Shown one piece after another: positions 1 to 6,806 of a DNA stretch of 19,137 bases. The position numbers were made by a program, and so were the translations under genes. The DNA comes from an uncultured Oscillospiraceae bacterium (GTDB lineage: Bacteria > Bacillota > Clostridia > Oscillospirales > Acutalibacteraceae). Every line of letters starts with the position of its first letter. The first letter of the stretch is position 1. The stretch spans positions 1 through 19,137 of the forward strand of contig CAJKBW010000057.1 in NCBI GenBank assembly GCA_905198295.1, in the 5' to 3' direction. The notes below the pieces were generated by a model, which worked only from the letters and a program-made list of their open reading frames with translations, did no database searches and was not told where the DNA came from.

Positions 1-111
1 TATCGCCGGGAGGCCATCGAAGCCCTCAGTAACGTGTTGTGGGGCTATACGTCCAAGGATTGTATGGAATTGCTGGAAAATTTTTTTCCGGATAAGCAAA
101 CCGCCAAATAG
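1..111 (+). CDS. 3' end of an unknown protein (partial)
   Basis: An open frame enters from the left edge and ends at a TAG at 109-111. It gives a 36-residue tail that begins YRREAIEALSNVLWGY and ends FFPDKQTAK. The tail is hydrophilic and probably helical, with no membrane segment or motif I can assign. The start is outside the window, so family and length cannot be judged. It is followed by 60 bases without a gene and then by a promoter with an SOS-type box. I do not recognise the protein. That it is a true gene end rather than a chance open frame is likely but unproven from so short a piece. Confidence 0.4.
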   Translation, partial: YRREAIEALSNVLWGYTSKDCMELLENFFPDKQTAK

Positions 112-172
112 AATCTCCCTGTTCTAACTCCATTTTCCAACAAGTACCAGAAATTTATAAGGCAATATCGCG

Positions 173-202
173 TATAATGAAAATCGGAACATTTGTTTTC
201 CG
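173..202 (+). promoter_or_regulatory. Promoter -10 with overlapping LexA (SOS) box
   Basis: A perfect TATAAT lies at 173-178. Just downstream, GAACATTTGTTT at 187-198 matches the Firmicutes LexA/DinR consensus GAAC-N4-GTTY, inside a wider imperfect palindrome CGGAA...TTCCG (185-202). A purine-rich GGAGAGG (202-208) then precedes an ATG at 211. No good -35 hexamer is visible. This is the arrangement expected for a DNA-damage-inducible gene repressed by LexA. The gene it should drive appears to be broken. Confidence 0.45.
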
Positions 203-461
203 GAGAGGATATGGAACGGATTATTTTACATTCCGATCTTTTGGGAAAACGCGAACGATCGGGCTGCTGGATGTGGATGGCGCAGAGCATATGCTGTATT
301 TGCCAAAAAGCTGCAAAATGAGAGTCGGCCAGCAATACCGTCTGTATTTCTCACAGCGGCATTCGCCCTGTAGTGGAAATCGTCGTCTGGATGCCGCACA
401 AACAGAGAGTTTTTTAGGCTATGAGGCTATTGCCGATGAAACGCCCTCCTCAACCTCTTGA
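177..461 (+). CDS. Hypothetical short ORF, possibly a gene fragment
   Basis: This 94-codon frame contains a protein-like stretch (about residues 25-85, with IGLLDVDGAEHMLYLP, VGQQYRLYF and AAQTESFLGYEAI) and ends at TGA 459-461. Its nominal ATG at 177 lies inside the -10 and SOS box, so the first ~12 codons are probably regulatory DNA rather than coding. The likely history is that part of another gene was joined in a different frame to the polymerase start at 211. There is no signal peptide or membrane segment, and I do not recognise a family. It may be the 3' remnant of a real gene rather than an expressed protein. Confidence 0.3.
   Translation: MKIGTFVFRRGYGTDYFTFRSFGKTRTIGLLDVDGAEHMLYLPKSCKMRVGQQYRLYFSQRHSPCSGNRRLDAAQTESFLGYEAIADETPSSTS
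211..321 (+). pseudogene. Truncated start of a Y-family DNA polymerase-like gene
   Basis: From the ATG at 211 the frame reads MERIILHSDL, which is how Firmicutes UmuC/DinB-type Y-family polymerases typically begin; their next residues normally supply the FYASVE active-site motif. Here the similarity stops after about ten codons, and the frame turns into a Cys/Trp/Met-rich run ending at TGA (319-321). The SOS-type box just upstream supports a damage-inducible polymerase origin. I infer that a deletion removed nearly the whole gene and left its promoter and first codons. The match is short, so chance resemblance remains possible. Confidence 0.35.
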
Positions 462-534
462 TACAAGGATGTTATCCGATTAAATGGAGGAATTTATGTA
501 CTCAATCCCAAAAGATTATCTCAACGAGTTGACA

Positions 535-805
535 CCAACTGCCTTTAATGCTCAAACTTATGTGGATATAGGAAATGTCTGTTACCCACTTGCAGTTGGA
601 ACTATTTGCGTGAAATTCTCTGTTCCAAAGATTTTCATATTTGATCTGCTATCCCATCTGCCTCTATTGTCTGCGACAGCGAATTTCGGACAGCAGATAA
701 TACTTTTTCATGATACAAGTACTGTCTTGAGATTTTTGTGGATGTTTTGGCTTCTTAGCCAGACACATCCGACGATAGCCATAAGTACCCAGCATCGCTT
801 GCACT
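535..805 (-). pseudogene. IS3-family transposase orfB, internally deleted fragment
   Basis: OrfB carries the DDE integrase core. Visible on the minus strand are GTYGYRRM and IMKKYYLLSEIRCRR (the HTH_21-type region), then KYENLWNREFHAN and KWVTDISYIH, which contains the first catalytic Asp. The usual N-terminal part of orfB is missing, so orfA runs straight into GTYGYRRM. In-frame stops follow RCRRQ. After KWVTDISYIH the similarity fades by about 535, and the second Asp and the Glu are absent. It is a non-functional remnant. A plus-strand ORF with a GGAGG site at 484-807 is only its antisense shadow. Confidence 0.65.
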
Positions 806-1079
806 AGCCTTCCGGCAGACTGCAGAAAATCCCGCAACAGTTCAATCCTCATCTTCAGCATTCTGTTTTCATATCTGCCAATGTTTTGGCTGGTTTCCTT
901 CCTCGTTGTTTGGAAATAGACTTTTCCTGCTTGTGGCGCACTCGGTAGAGTAAGTCCTTTACAACCCTTTTCTCTGCAATCCCAATTTCTTTGCTATCTC
1001 TTTCCTCGTTTTTCCTTCCGCCCGCAGCTGCTCGACAATCGTAAGAAGCCCTTTCACTTTTTCATATTTTGCACCATAA
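806..1079 (-). pseudogene. IS3-family transposase orfA, frameshifted
   Basis: OrfA is the helix-turn-helix and leucine-zipper part of IS3-family transposases. The minus strand gives KVKGLLTIVEQLRAEGK, then RKEIAKKLGLQ, then in another frame RVVKDLLYRVRHKQEK and KQRGRKPAKTLA, then in a third frame KMRIELLRDFLQSAGR. Together these make up a nearly full orfA (about 90 residues) in the expected order. The start region seems disturbed, since an ATG is out of frame with the KYEKVKG segment. At least two further frame changes occur, near 990 and 880. The end passes directly into an orfB fragment. Confidence 0.7.
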
Positions 1080-1084
1080 CAATA

Positions 1085-1125
1085 CCCCCTGATGTAGTGT
1101 GCACAGTACATCCTACATCAGGGGG
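1085..1125. terminator. Perfect 13-bp stem-loop, possible operon terminator
   Basis: CCCCCTGATGTAG (1085-1097) is exactly complementary to CTACATCAGGGGG (1113-1125), with a 15-base loop that itself holds the palindrome TGTGCACA (1098-1105). It lies about 75 bases past the stop of the last operon gene, so it could end or protect the minus-strand transcript. The sequence after the stem on that strand (TATTGTTATGG) is only weakly T-rich. It is also directly ahead of the IS3 orfA remnant and may instead belong to the IS, where such hairpins block read-through into the transposase. Confidence 0.5.
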
Positions 1126-1200
1126 ACTTTGTCTGTTGTCCACTTTTTCTGTTATTCTAAGAGGAAGCCTACCGGCGGAATCCGACAAGCTACGATATAT

Positions 1201-2331
1201 TCAGAATTGCGGCACCATAACCGCTTCGCCGTGTCGCAACGCAGACTCATGGGCACACACACCAGCGGCGGTAATATTGCCGCCGATCACCTCGTCAATA
1301 TACGGTTTGCGCTTCTCGACGATACTCCTGACGAACTCGTTAACCAGATGAGGATGCGAACCGTGATGGCCTCCACCCGCTCCCACCTTCAATGATTCCT
1401 GCGGGTTAAGCGGGTCATAGTTGCCGCCGACCGTAAAATGGCGGATCTCTTCAGGCAGGGATGCGCAAAAATTCGGCATCTGTACAACCTCAACTCTGGC
1501 GCTGCGGCCGCGCCTGCCCTCTTCCATCGGCAGGAGGGTAGTCACATACGGATCATCCTCGTCGGCAAAGCCCCATTCAAAACAGGCATCGCTTCCGTAA
1601 ACAAAAAATCCCTCCTGATATACCCGTGCGGTTTCGAACAACGAACGAGTCGCTTCGCCCTTAAGCCCGTTTTCAAATTCAAACAAGGCACTTTCCACCG
1701 GAAACGGATTGTGATACTGCTCGGATAGCCACGGTTCCATTGTGCCGCTGCCAAAACAGTTCACGCGCTTAATCCGGGAACCGGACAACGCGACCATCGG
1801 CCCGATGGCATGGGTGCCGTAATGCATCGGCGGTAGCCCCATCCAGTAATCCGGCCAGTTGGACATATCCTGATAGTGGGAGCCGCGCATAAACTGAATG
1901 CGTCCGAGGCGGCCGCTGTCCCGCATCTGCCGTACATACTGGAACTGGTAGGTATACAGGGTGGTTTCCATCATCATGTAGATTTTGCCGCTACGCCGTT
2001 TGGCCTGCGTAATTTTCCGGATTCCCTCCAGCGTGGTAGCCATCGGCACCGTACACGCGCAGTGCTTTCCCGCCTCAAGCACTGCGACACTCTGCTCTTC
2101 ATGCAGCGGAATCGGGGTAACCAGGTGCACGGCGTCAACCGTATCGTCCTTCAAAATCTCGTCCAGGCTGTCGTACTGCCGGGTAATCCCCAGTTTGTCC
2201 CGGAATACCTTTTCCAGCGCCTTATCGGTATCGAACACCACCAGTTCCCCCACATCCGGGTGCTCGTGATAGATATCGGCAAAACATCCGCCAAAGCCCA
2301 AACCGATCAGCGCGATTTTCAGTTTTTTCAT
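1201..2331 (-). CDS. Gfo/Idh/MocA-family oxidoreductase
   Basis: The product is 376 residues, usual for NAD(P)-dependent sugar or cyclitol dehydrogenases of this family. The Rossmann motif GLGFGG is at residues 10-15, followed by the typical HLVTPIPLH strand-loop (69-77). The C-terminal half has the family's GTHAIGP segment with His174. The usual EKP motif reads TVP (94-96), so the common catalytic-site lysine is absent. No signal peptide is present, so it acts in the cytoplasm. The start is set by GGAAAGGAAGG ahead of MKKLKIALIG; in-frame ATGs further upstream, including 2409, lack this site. It is the last gene of the operon, about 100 bases after the GH2 gene. It probably oxidises, reduces or epimerises a sugar released upstream; the substrate is unknown. 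Confidence 0.85.
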   Translation of the reverse strand: MKKLKIALIGLGFGGCFADIYHEHPDVGELVVFDTDKALEKVFRDKLGITRQYDSLDEILKDDTVDAVHLVTPIPLHEEQSVAVLEAGKHCACTVPMATTLEGIRKITQAKRRSGKIYMMMETTLYTYQFQYVRQMRDSGRLGRIQFMRGSHYQDMSNWPDYWMGLPPMHYGTHAIGPMVALSGSRIKRVNCFGSGTMEPWLSEQYHNPFPVESALFEFENGLKGEATRSLFETARVYQEGFFVYGSDACFEWGFADEDDPYVTTLLPMEEGRRGRSARVEVVQMPNFCASLPEEIRHFTVGGNYDPLNPQESLKVGAGGGHHGSHPHLVNEFVRSIVEKRKPYIDEVIGGNITAAGVCAHESALRHGEAVMVPQF

Positions 2332-2433
2332 CCCGTTGGTCCTTCCTTTCCTGCCGGTAGTTAATTTGTGCATACAGCCACTCCGTATAGGGGCGCTCTC
2401 CCGTTGCAATAAAACGCCCGGCCGTGATAATCC

Positions 2434-4638
2434 TTACAGGTTGTTCAGGGTCATGCTGCGTCGGTAAGCCTCCGGTGATTTGACCCGGTAGCGATAGACC
2501 GAGGTCCATTCCGGATGCTGCCGGCACCTCAGCTCGACGGTCAGCTCATCCGCTCCGTTGTCCGGCAGGCACCAGTACACGCCCGGACCCCGCTGATTGC
2601 TCTGCGGCGGAGTGGACTGTGCCGTCCAAAGGAGCAGCACCTGTTCCTGCCCGCCGCACCGGCCGATCACCTCCACCGTATCGCCGGGCATTTCCTCAAA
2701 CGCATCGTTGAGCATCCAGACTTCCGCGGTGAACTCGCCGCCGGCCGGATATACCTGACGGCGGATGCGCAGGCTGGCCAGCTGCGGGCGCAGCGCGGCC
2801 TTCACGTCCTCAAATGCCCGTTTGGGAACACACGGCCAGTCGATCAGATTTTCACTGCAGATAAGCGGCCACGGCGCGTTGAGACACCAGTTGACCGCCA
2901 TCGAACAGCGCGGCCACTGCCTGCGCATCTCCTCGAAAAGCGATTTGTACGCCATCCCCTGCAGATCGGCCGAGCGCTCGAGAACCTGTTCCGGTGTACC
3001 GGGCTGGTCGTAATAATAGCACATCGTTTGTTCAAACAGCTTTGGCCAGATCGGGGCGGCCATGAACGGCATAAGCCGGTTGAGATCGCTGATCGAACGG
3101 CAGCCATCCAGCTCCTCTTTGGCGACAAACTGCAGCAGGTATTCCCGGCTGTTGCTTCCCGGCACGCCAAATTCGGTATAGGCGGTATTTTTCTGCTCCG
3201 CCATTTTGGTAATGAATTCCTCTGTGGGGCTGTCCAGAAGGCGGTAATGCCCGTGCGCCATGCCGTACAGCGGGGAAGTCATGATAAACGGCGTCCGGCG
3301 GTCCAGCTCATAGCACACCTTGTTGAGCAGCCGCAGCGCGTGATGCTGATCGGTCATCCCGGACCAGGCATTAAACAGCTCGTTGCCCCCGCACCACAGC
3401 ACCACACACGGATGGCTGCGCAGCCGGGTAACGATGCTGACCGCCTCCCGCTCAAGCACCTGCAAATACGCGGGTTTATCCGGATATTCATTGCAGGCGA
3501 GCGGGAACTCCTGCCATACCATCAGGCCGAGCCGGTCACACCAGTGGAAAAAGGGCTCCTTGTTGACCCCGCCGCCGCCCCATACCCGCAGGATATTCAT
3601 GTTTGCGTCGGCCGCAAGGGAGAGCAGCTGTTTATACGTCTCCTCGTTCACCCGGCCGGGGAACACATCGGGATTGACCCAGTTGCTGCCCTTGGCGAAG
3701 AGCCTTCTGCCGTTGATTTCGAGCGTGATCGGCGGGGTGCTGCGGGTTTTGGGAAAAGCGTCCGGCAAATCCCATTCCCCGGCGTTCATCACCAGCCGTA
3801 CCCGGCGGAACCCAACCGTTTTTTCGATCAGGCACTCCTCCTGTGCCAGAACCCGCAGCGTATACAGCCGCTGCGGGCCGGCACCGGCCGGCCACCATAA
3901 ATGCGGGGAAACCACGGTCAGGCGGCAGCCCGCCCGGCAGTCCTCGGTCTGCCGCTCCCGGCGCAGGCAGCGGTTTCCCTCGTCGTCCCACAGCTCAAAG
4001 ACAATCCGAGTGTTCCGGGTGACCGATACCTCGGCGTCGAGCCAGGCCGTACCCAGATCGTCCGCCACTTCCGGCGCCACCCGGCAGGACAGAAGCCCCG
4101 TTTCCGCGCTTTGTTCCAGATACGCCTCATCCCAAATTCCCAACGGAATCAGCCGCGGCTGGAAATCCCAGCCATAGGACACCGGCGGTTTACAGCTCTC
4201 CCGCGCCTCGTCCCGTCCTTCCCGAACCGGCGGGACCTTCGGCGCCGGCCAGATGCGCACCTCCAGCGTATGCGGCGCACCGCGGTACCGGCTGACATCC
4301 AGACGCAGCTCGGAAAACATCCCTTCGCCCTCATACAGTGTGTCGCCGTCCACCCGGATGCGGCAGCGATAGTCGATTCCGCAGAAAACCAGCACGGCGC
4401 CTTCCCGATCTCCACCGATTGACAGCGTCGCCCGATAGCACCAGAATTTATCCTCCATAAAGGCGTAGACCGACGGATCCTTTTCCAGCCAGAACGGGCC
4501 CCAGCCATGTGCCCTGGCATAATCCAGCTGTACCGCCCCCGGCACCTCAGCCGGATAATACTCCGCCGGCAAGGCCGTCTCGTCGTCACAAAATCCGCAT
4601 TCCCAGACCAAAGGGGTTCGTAATATGGTCGTACTCAT
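2434..4638 (-). CDS. Glycoside hydrolase family 2, beta-mannosidase-like
   Basis: A 734-residue GH2 enzyme with an N-terminal sugar-binding-like beta domain (about 1-180), an Ig-like domain (about 185-280) and a TIM barrel. The barrel shows NMNILRVWGGGGVNKEPFF, LGLMVWQEFPLACNEYP and LWCGGNE, placing the acid/base at Glu420, and AYTEFGVPG, placing the nucleophile at Glu489. The WGGG...VWQ(E/D)F...WCGxNE pattern is that of beta-mannosidases rather than beta-galactosidases or glucuronidases. It has no signal peptide, so it should cleave imported oligosaccharides in the cytoplasm from their non-reducing ends. It is somewhat shorter than many beta-mannosidases. GAGG upstream supports the ATG at 4638. 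Only 16 bases separate it from the preceding gene, so they are almost certainly co-transcribed. Exact sugar specificity is not proven. Confidence 0.85.
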   Translation of the reverse strand: MSTTILRTPLVWECGFCDDETALPAEYYPAEVPGAVQLDYARAHGWGPFWLEKDPSVYAFMEDKFWCYRATLSIGGDREGAVLVFCGIDYRCRIRVDGDTLYEGEGMFSELRLDVSRYRGAPHTLEVRIWPAPKVPPVREGRDEARESCKPPVSYGWDFQPRLIPLGIWDEAYLEQSAETGLLSCRVAPEVADDLGTAWLDAEVSVTRNTRIVFELWDDEGNRCLRRERQTEDCRAGCRLTVVSPHLWWPAGAGPQRLYTLRVLAQEECLIEKTVGFRRVRLVMNAGEWDLPDAFPKTRSTPPITLEINGRRLFAKGSNWVNPDVFPGRVNEETYKQLLSLAADANMNILRVWGGGGVNKEPFFHWCDRLGLMVWQEFPLACNEYPDKPAYLQVLEREAVSIVTRLRSHPCVVLWCGGNELFNAWSGMTDQHHALRLLNKVCYELDRRTPFIMTSPLYGMAHGHYRLLDSPTEEFITKMAEQKNTAYTEFGVPGSNSREYLLQFVAKEELDGCRSISDLNRLMPFMAAPIWPKLFEQTMCYYYDQPGTPEQVLERSADLQGMAYKSLFEEMRRQWPRCSMAVNWCLNAPWPLICSENLIDWPCVPKRAFEDVKAALRPQLASLRIRRQVYPAGGEFTAEVWMLNDAFEEMPGDTVEVIGRCGGQEQVLLLWTAQSTPPQSNQRGPGVYWCLPDNGADELTVELRCRQHPEWTSVYRYRVKSPEAYRRSMTLNNL

Positions 4639-4654
4639 GCAGCAACCTCGTTTA

Positions 4655-6781
4655 TCATTTCAAATCAATGGCCTCCACCGCCTGGGAGAACGGGGTGGTG
4701 TCGTGACCGAAATAGATGTCGATAACATTGATTCCGTCCTTCACCCCTTCCGGCAGGGCGATAACATGCCGGGTGGTCATGCCGGTGCTGGCATAATGAT
4801 AGGTCCCGTTGACGGTGATATAGACCGAACCCTGCTCCCTGAGCTTAATCCGCAGGTTCTTTTCGCCCGCGGTCTGTTCGGTGACAAAAGTCAGTTTGTC
4901 GTAGGCCGTACCGCTGTTTACCGACACCTCGATCTCGCTGGAGGAAATGACGTTTTCGGTTTTCTTCAACACCGACGGATTATACTGCCGGCAGCTTTCC
5001 AGCCAATCGATCCCTTCCCGTACGACCGCGGCGGCAGGCTTGGCGCTGCCGTCTTCACGGAACAAGCCGAATCCGGCGCCTCCCTCATCCTTCAGGCACC
5101 ATACCAGATAGCCAGCAAGGTTGCCGTTGAGGAAATCGCCCTTGCCCAGAGCGAAGCGGAACTCCCGGAACAGGTTCTTGAAGTAATCCGCCTGCGTCTG
5201 CTCACTGATGCCTTCTTCCGTAGTGCTCAGGCCGTTTTCCACCATGATGACCGGCTTGCCGAAAGAAAAATTATTGATCAGGTACCGCATACTTTCGAGG
5301 GTGATGGACGGGTCGGTCTTGTCCTGGGCCATGGCGTAGGAATCGATGCCGATGTAATCCGACGCCTGGCCGCACTTGACCATCCACTCGTTCTGGGCCA
5401 CGCCGAGCTTGTGCAGGTCGGTGATGTTGTTATAGATAATGATCAGCTTGAGCCGGTCAGCCGCGCCGATCTGTTTGGCCGCGTCCCTCGCCACCTGGCA
5501 CGCCTCGACATACCATTCTCCCCAGATCGCCGCGCGGCGGCGGGATTCCTCATCGATGCCGGAGATGTTCTGCTGCCAGTCCACCTCATAATCAATCGAC
5601 AGGATCACATCTCCCTTGAGCGCCTCCAGCAGCGCCTGCACATACGAGTACAGGAAGGATTTCGCCGCCTGACGGGTTTCGGGATCGGTGATATCCTGCT
5701 TGTAAAATGCCGGGATGTTGCTTTTCTGGAAATAAGGGTTCCATTCCAGATTAGCCGAAATATCCACATTGGTGATAACGGTGGAGCCGAGCCTATGCCC
5801 GTTCTGCGAGTTGGAGAAGCCGAACTGGTAATGCCCCTTTTCGGTCTCGGAACTCACCCACTTATGAAAATCCACCCGGTCGATGGGCCTCTTGCCGAAC
5901 TGGGAGAAGGTAAAGGCCTGCTGATTGTAATTGGACCAGAAGCCGAACTGTACCCCGCCGGGATTTTCCTCATAGGTATTTTTCACAAGGTAGGTGGTTG
6001 TCCCGTCGGCATAGGCGTCCCCCAGCTCATAGGGCGGGATCAGCCGCATGCCGGGATTTGCCAGACGGTACAGCGCCTGGGCCGCTTCGGCACGGGTGAC
6101 CGCCTGCTGCGGCGAAAAGCTTTCACTGCAGGGCAGCAGCCCCAGCCCGATGCACTGCAGCACGCTGTTTTTCATGCTGTCGGCGATTGCGGCAAAATCG
6201 CCGACCAGCAGCTTATACTGCGACACATTCTCGCGGTCGACACAGGCGCGGTCAAGCAGGTACGCCAGCTGTTCACGGGTGAGCGCCGCACCGTAATCGC
6301 CGAGCACACCATCCTCGGCAAGGGCGGTGCTCTTCACCAGCTTTTTGACCTCCGCCTCATCCTCGCCACCCTTTGCCTTGCCGGCAAGCTGGAGCAGTGC
6401 GGTGACAAAGGTCTGCACATTCATGGTTTCATCCGGTGCAAAGGTATCGGTCTTTTCAAAGATGCCGGCCTCCGCCAGCCGCACCGCCGCCAGCTCGGCA
6501 TCGTGATAAACCATATCGGTAAAGGTATGGCGGAACCCCTTTTGTGCTGAATAGTTCAAATAATCCTCCGACTCCGGGATGTTGCCGCCCCGGGAATAAT
6601 CGATGTCATTGGAAAACATCGGAAAGGTATCCGACGGGATCAGGTTGCCGGCCGCGCCGGACGCCGCGGGATCGCCGGCCGGATCACTGTCCGGCGTCGC
6701 CCCCGGAGAACAGGCGGTGCACAGCATGGTTGAGGCCAGAAACAGCCCCAGCAGCCGGAAAAAGCGTTTCATATACATCAT
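4655..6781 (-). CDS. Lipoprotein with SLH-like repeats and a clan-A-like glycoside hydrolase domain
   Basis: This 708-residue protein begins with a lipoprotein-type signal (LASTMLCTAC, Cys24; Cys at -3 is unusual) and an Asp/Ala/Gly linker. Residues about 84-242 hold SLH-like repeats: FTDM...LAEAGIF...FAPDETMN, a weak second unit, and IADSMKN...GLGLLP...FSPQQAVTRAEAAQALYRLAN. Residues about 275-595 resemble a TIM-barrel glycosidase, with SIDYEVDW (candidate acid/base Glu399) and VIMVENGLST (candidate nucleophile Glu515, like the ENG motif of GH1), then LVWCLKDEGGAGFGLF. A small C-terminal beta-rich region (about 610-708) may bind carbohydrate. It should act outside the cell on the polymer. 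GGAGGGG six bases upstream selects the ATG at 6781. I cannot name its GH family; the catalytic residues are inferred. Confidence 0.7.
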   Translation of the reverse strand: MMYMKRFFRLLGLFLASTMLCTACSPGATPDSDPAGDPAASGAAGNLIPSDTFPMFSNDIDYSRGGNIPESEDYLNYSAQKGFRHTFTDMVYHDAELAAVRLAEAGIFEKTDTFAPDETMNVQTFVTALLQLAGKAKGGEDEAEVKKLVKSTALAEDGVLGDYGAALTREQLAYLLDRACVDRENVSQYKLLVGDFAAIADSMKNSVLQCIGLGLLPCSESFSPQQAVTRAEAAQALYRLANPGMRLIPPYELGDAYADGTTTYLVKNTYEENPGGVQFGFWSNYNQQAFTFSQFGKRPIDRVDFHKWVSSETEKGHYQFGFSNSQNGHRLGSTVITNVDISANLEWNPYFQKSNIPAFYKQDITDPETRQAAKSFLYSYVQALLEALKGDVILSIDYEVDWQQNISGIDEESRRRAAIWGEWYVEACQVARDAAKQIGAADRLKLIIIYNNITDLHKLGVAQNEWMVKCGQASDYIGIDSYAMAQDKTDPSITLESMRYLINNFSFGKPVIMVENGLSTTEEGISEQTQADYFKNLFREFRFALGKGDFLNGNLAGYLVWCLKDEGGAGFGLFREDGSAKPAAAVVREGIDWLESCRQYNPSVLKKTENVISSSEIEVSVNSGTAYDKLTFVTEQTAGEKNLRIKLREQGSVYITVNGTYHYASTGMTTRHVIALPEGVKDGINVIDIYFGHDTTPFSQAVEAIDLK

Positions 6782-6806
6782 TTCTTTCCCCTCCGTGCGG
6801 TGCATG

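Larger units (their letters stand above)
535..1126 (-). mobile_element. Decayed IS3-family insertion sequence remnant
   Basis: The minus strand carries recognisable pieces of both transposase reading frames of an IS3-family (IS150-like) element: orfA at about 806-1079 and orfB at about 535-805. Several frameshifts and stops interrupt them, and a large internal deletion is evident. A perfect 13-bp stem-loop lies just before orfA. The distal half of orfB and the far end of the element are missing, so terminal inverted repeats and a target duplication cannot be matched. The element cannot move by itself. It sits between the SOS-type debris on the left and the sugar operon on the right. Confidence 0.7.

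Noticed and set aside
484..807. Plus-strand ORF with a good GGAGG site and ATG at 496
   Set aside because: The opposite strand over the same bases encodes IS3 orfB pieces (KWVTDISYIH, KYENLWNREFHAN, IMKKYYLLSEIR), so the plus frame is an antisense shadow and the SD-like site is chance.
2332..2409. Earlier starts (ATG at 2409 and others) for the oxidoreductase
   Set aside because: The extra residues do not fit the family's N-terminus, and the SD lies directly before MKKLKIALIG.
2515..3900. 461-codon plus-strand open frame
   Set aside because: Antisense to the catalytic region of the GH2 gene, whose active-site motifs are intact on the minus strand.
4625..6550. 641-codon plus-strand open frame
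   Set aside because: Antisense to the SLH/glycosidase gene, which has a signal peptide, motifs and SD; the plus frame has none.
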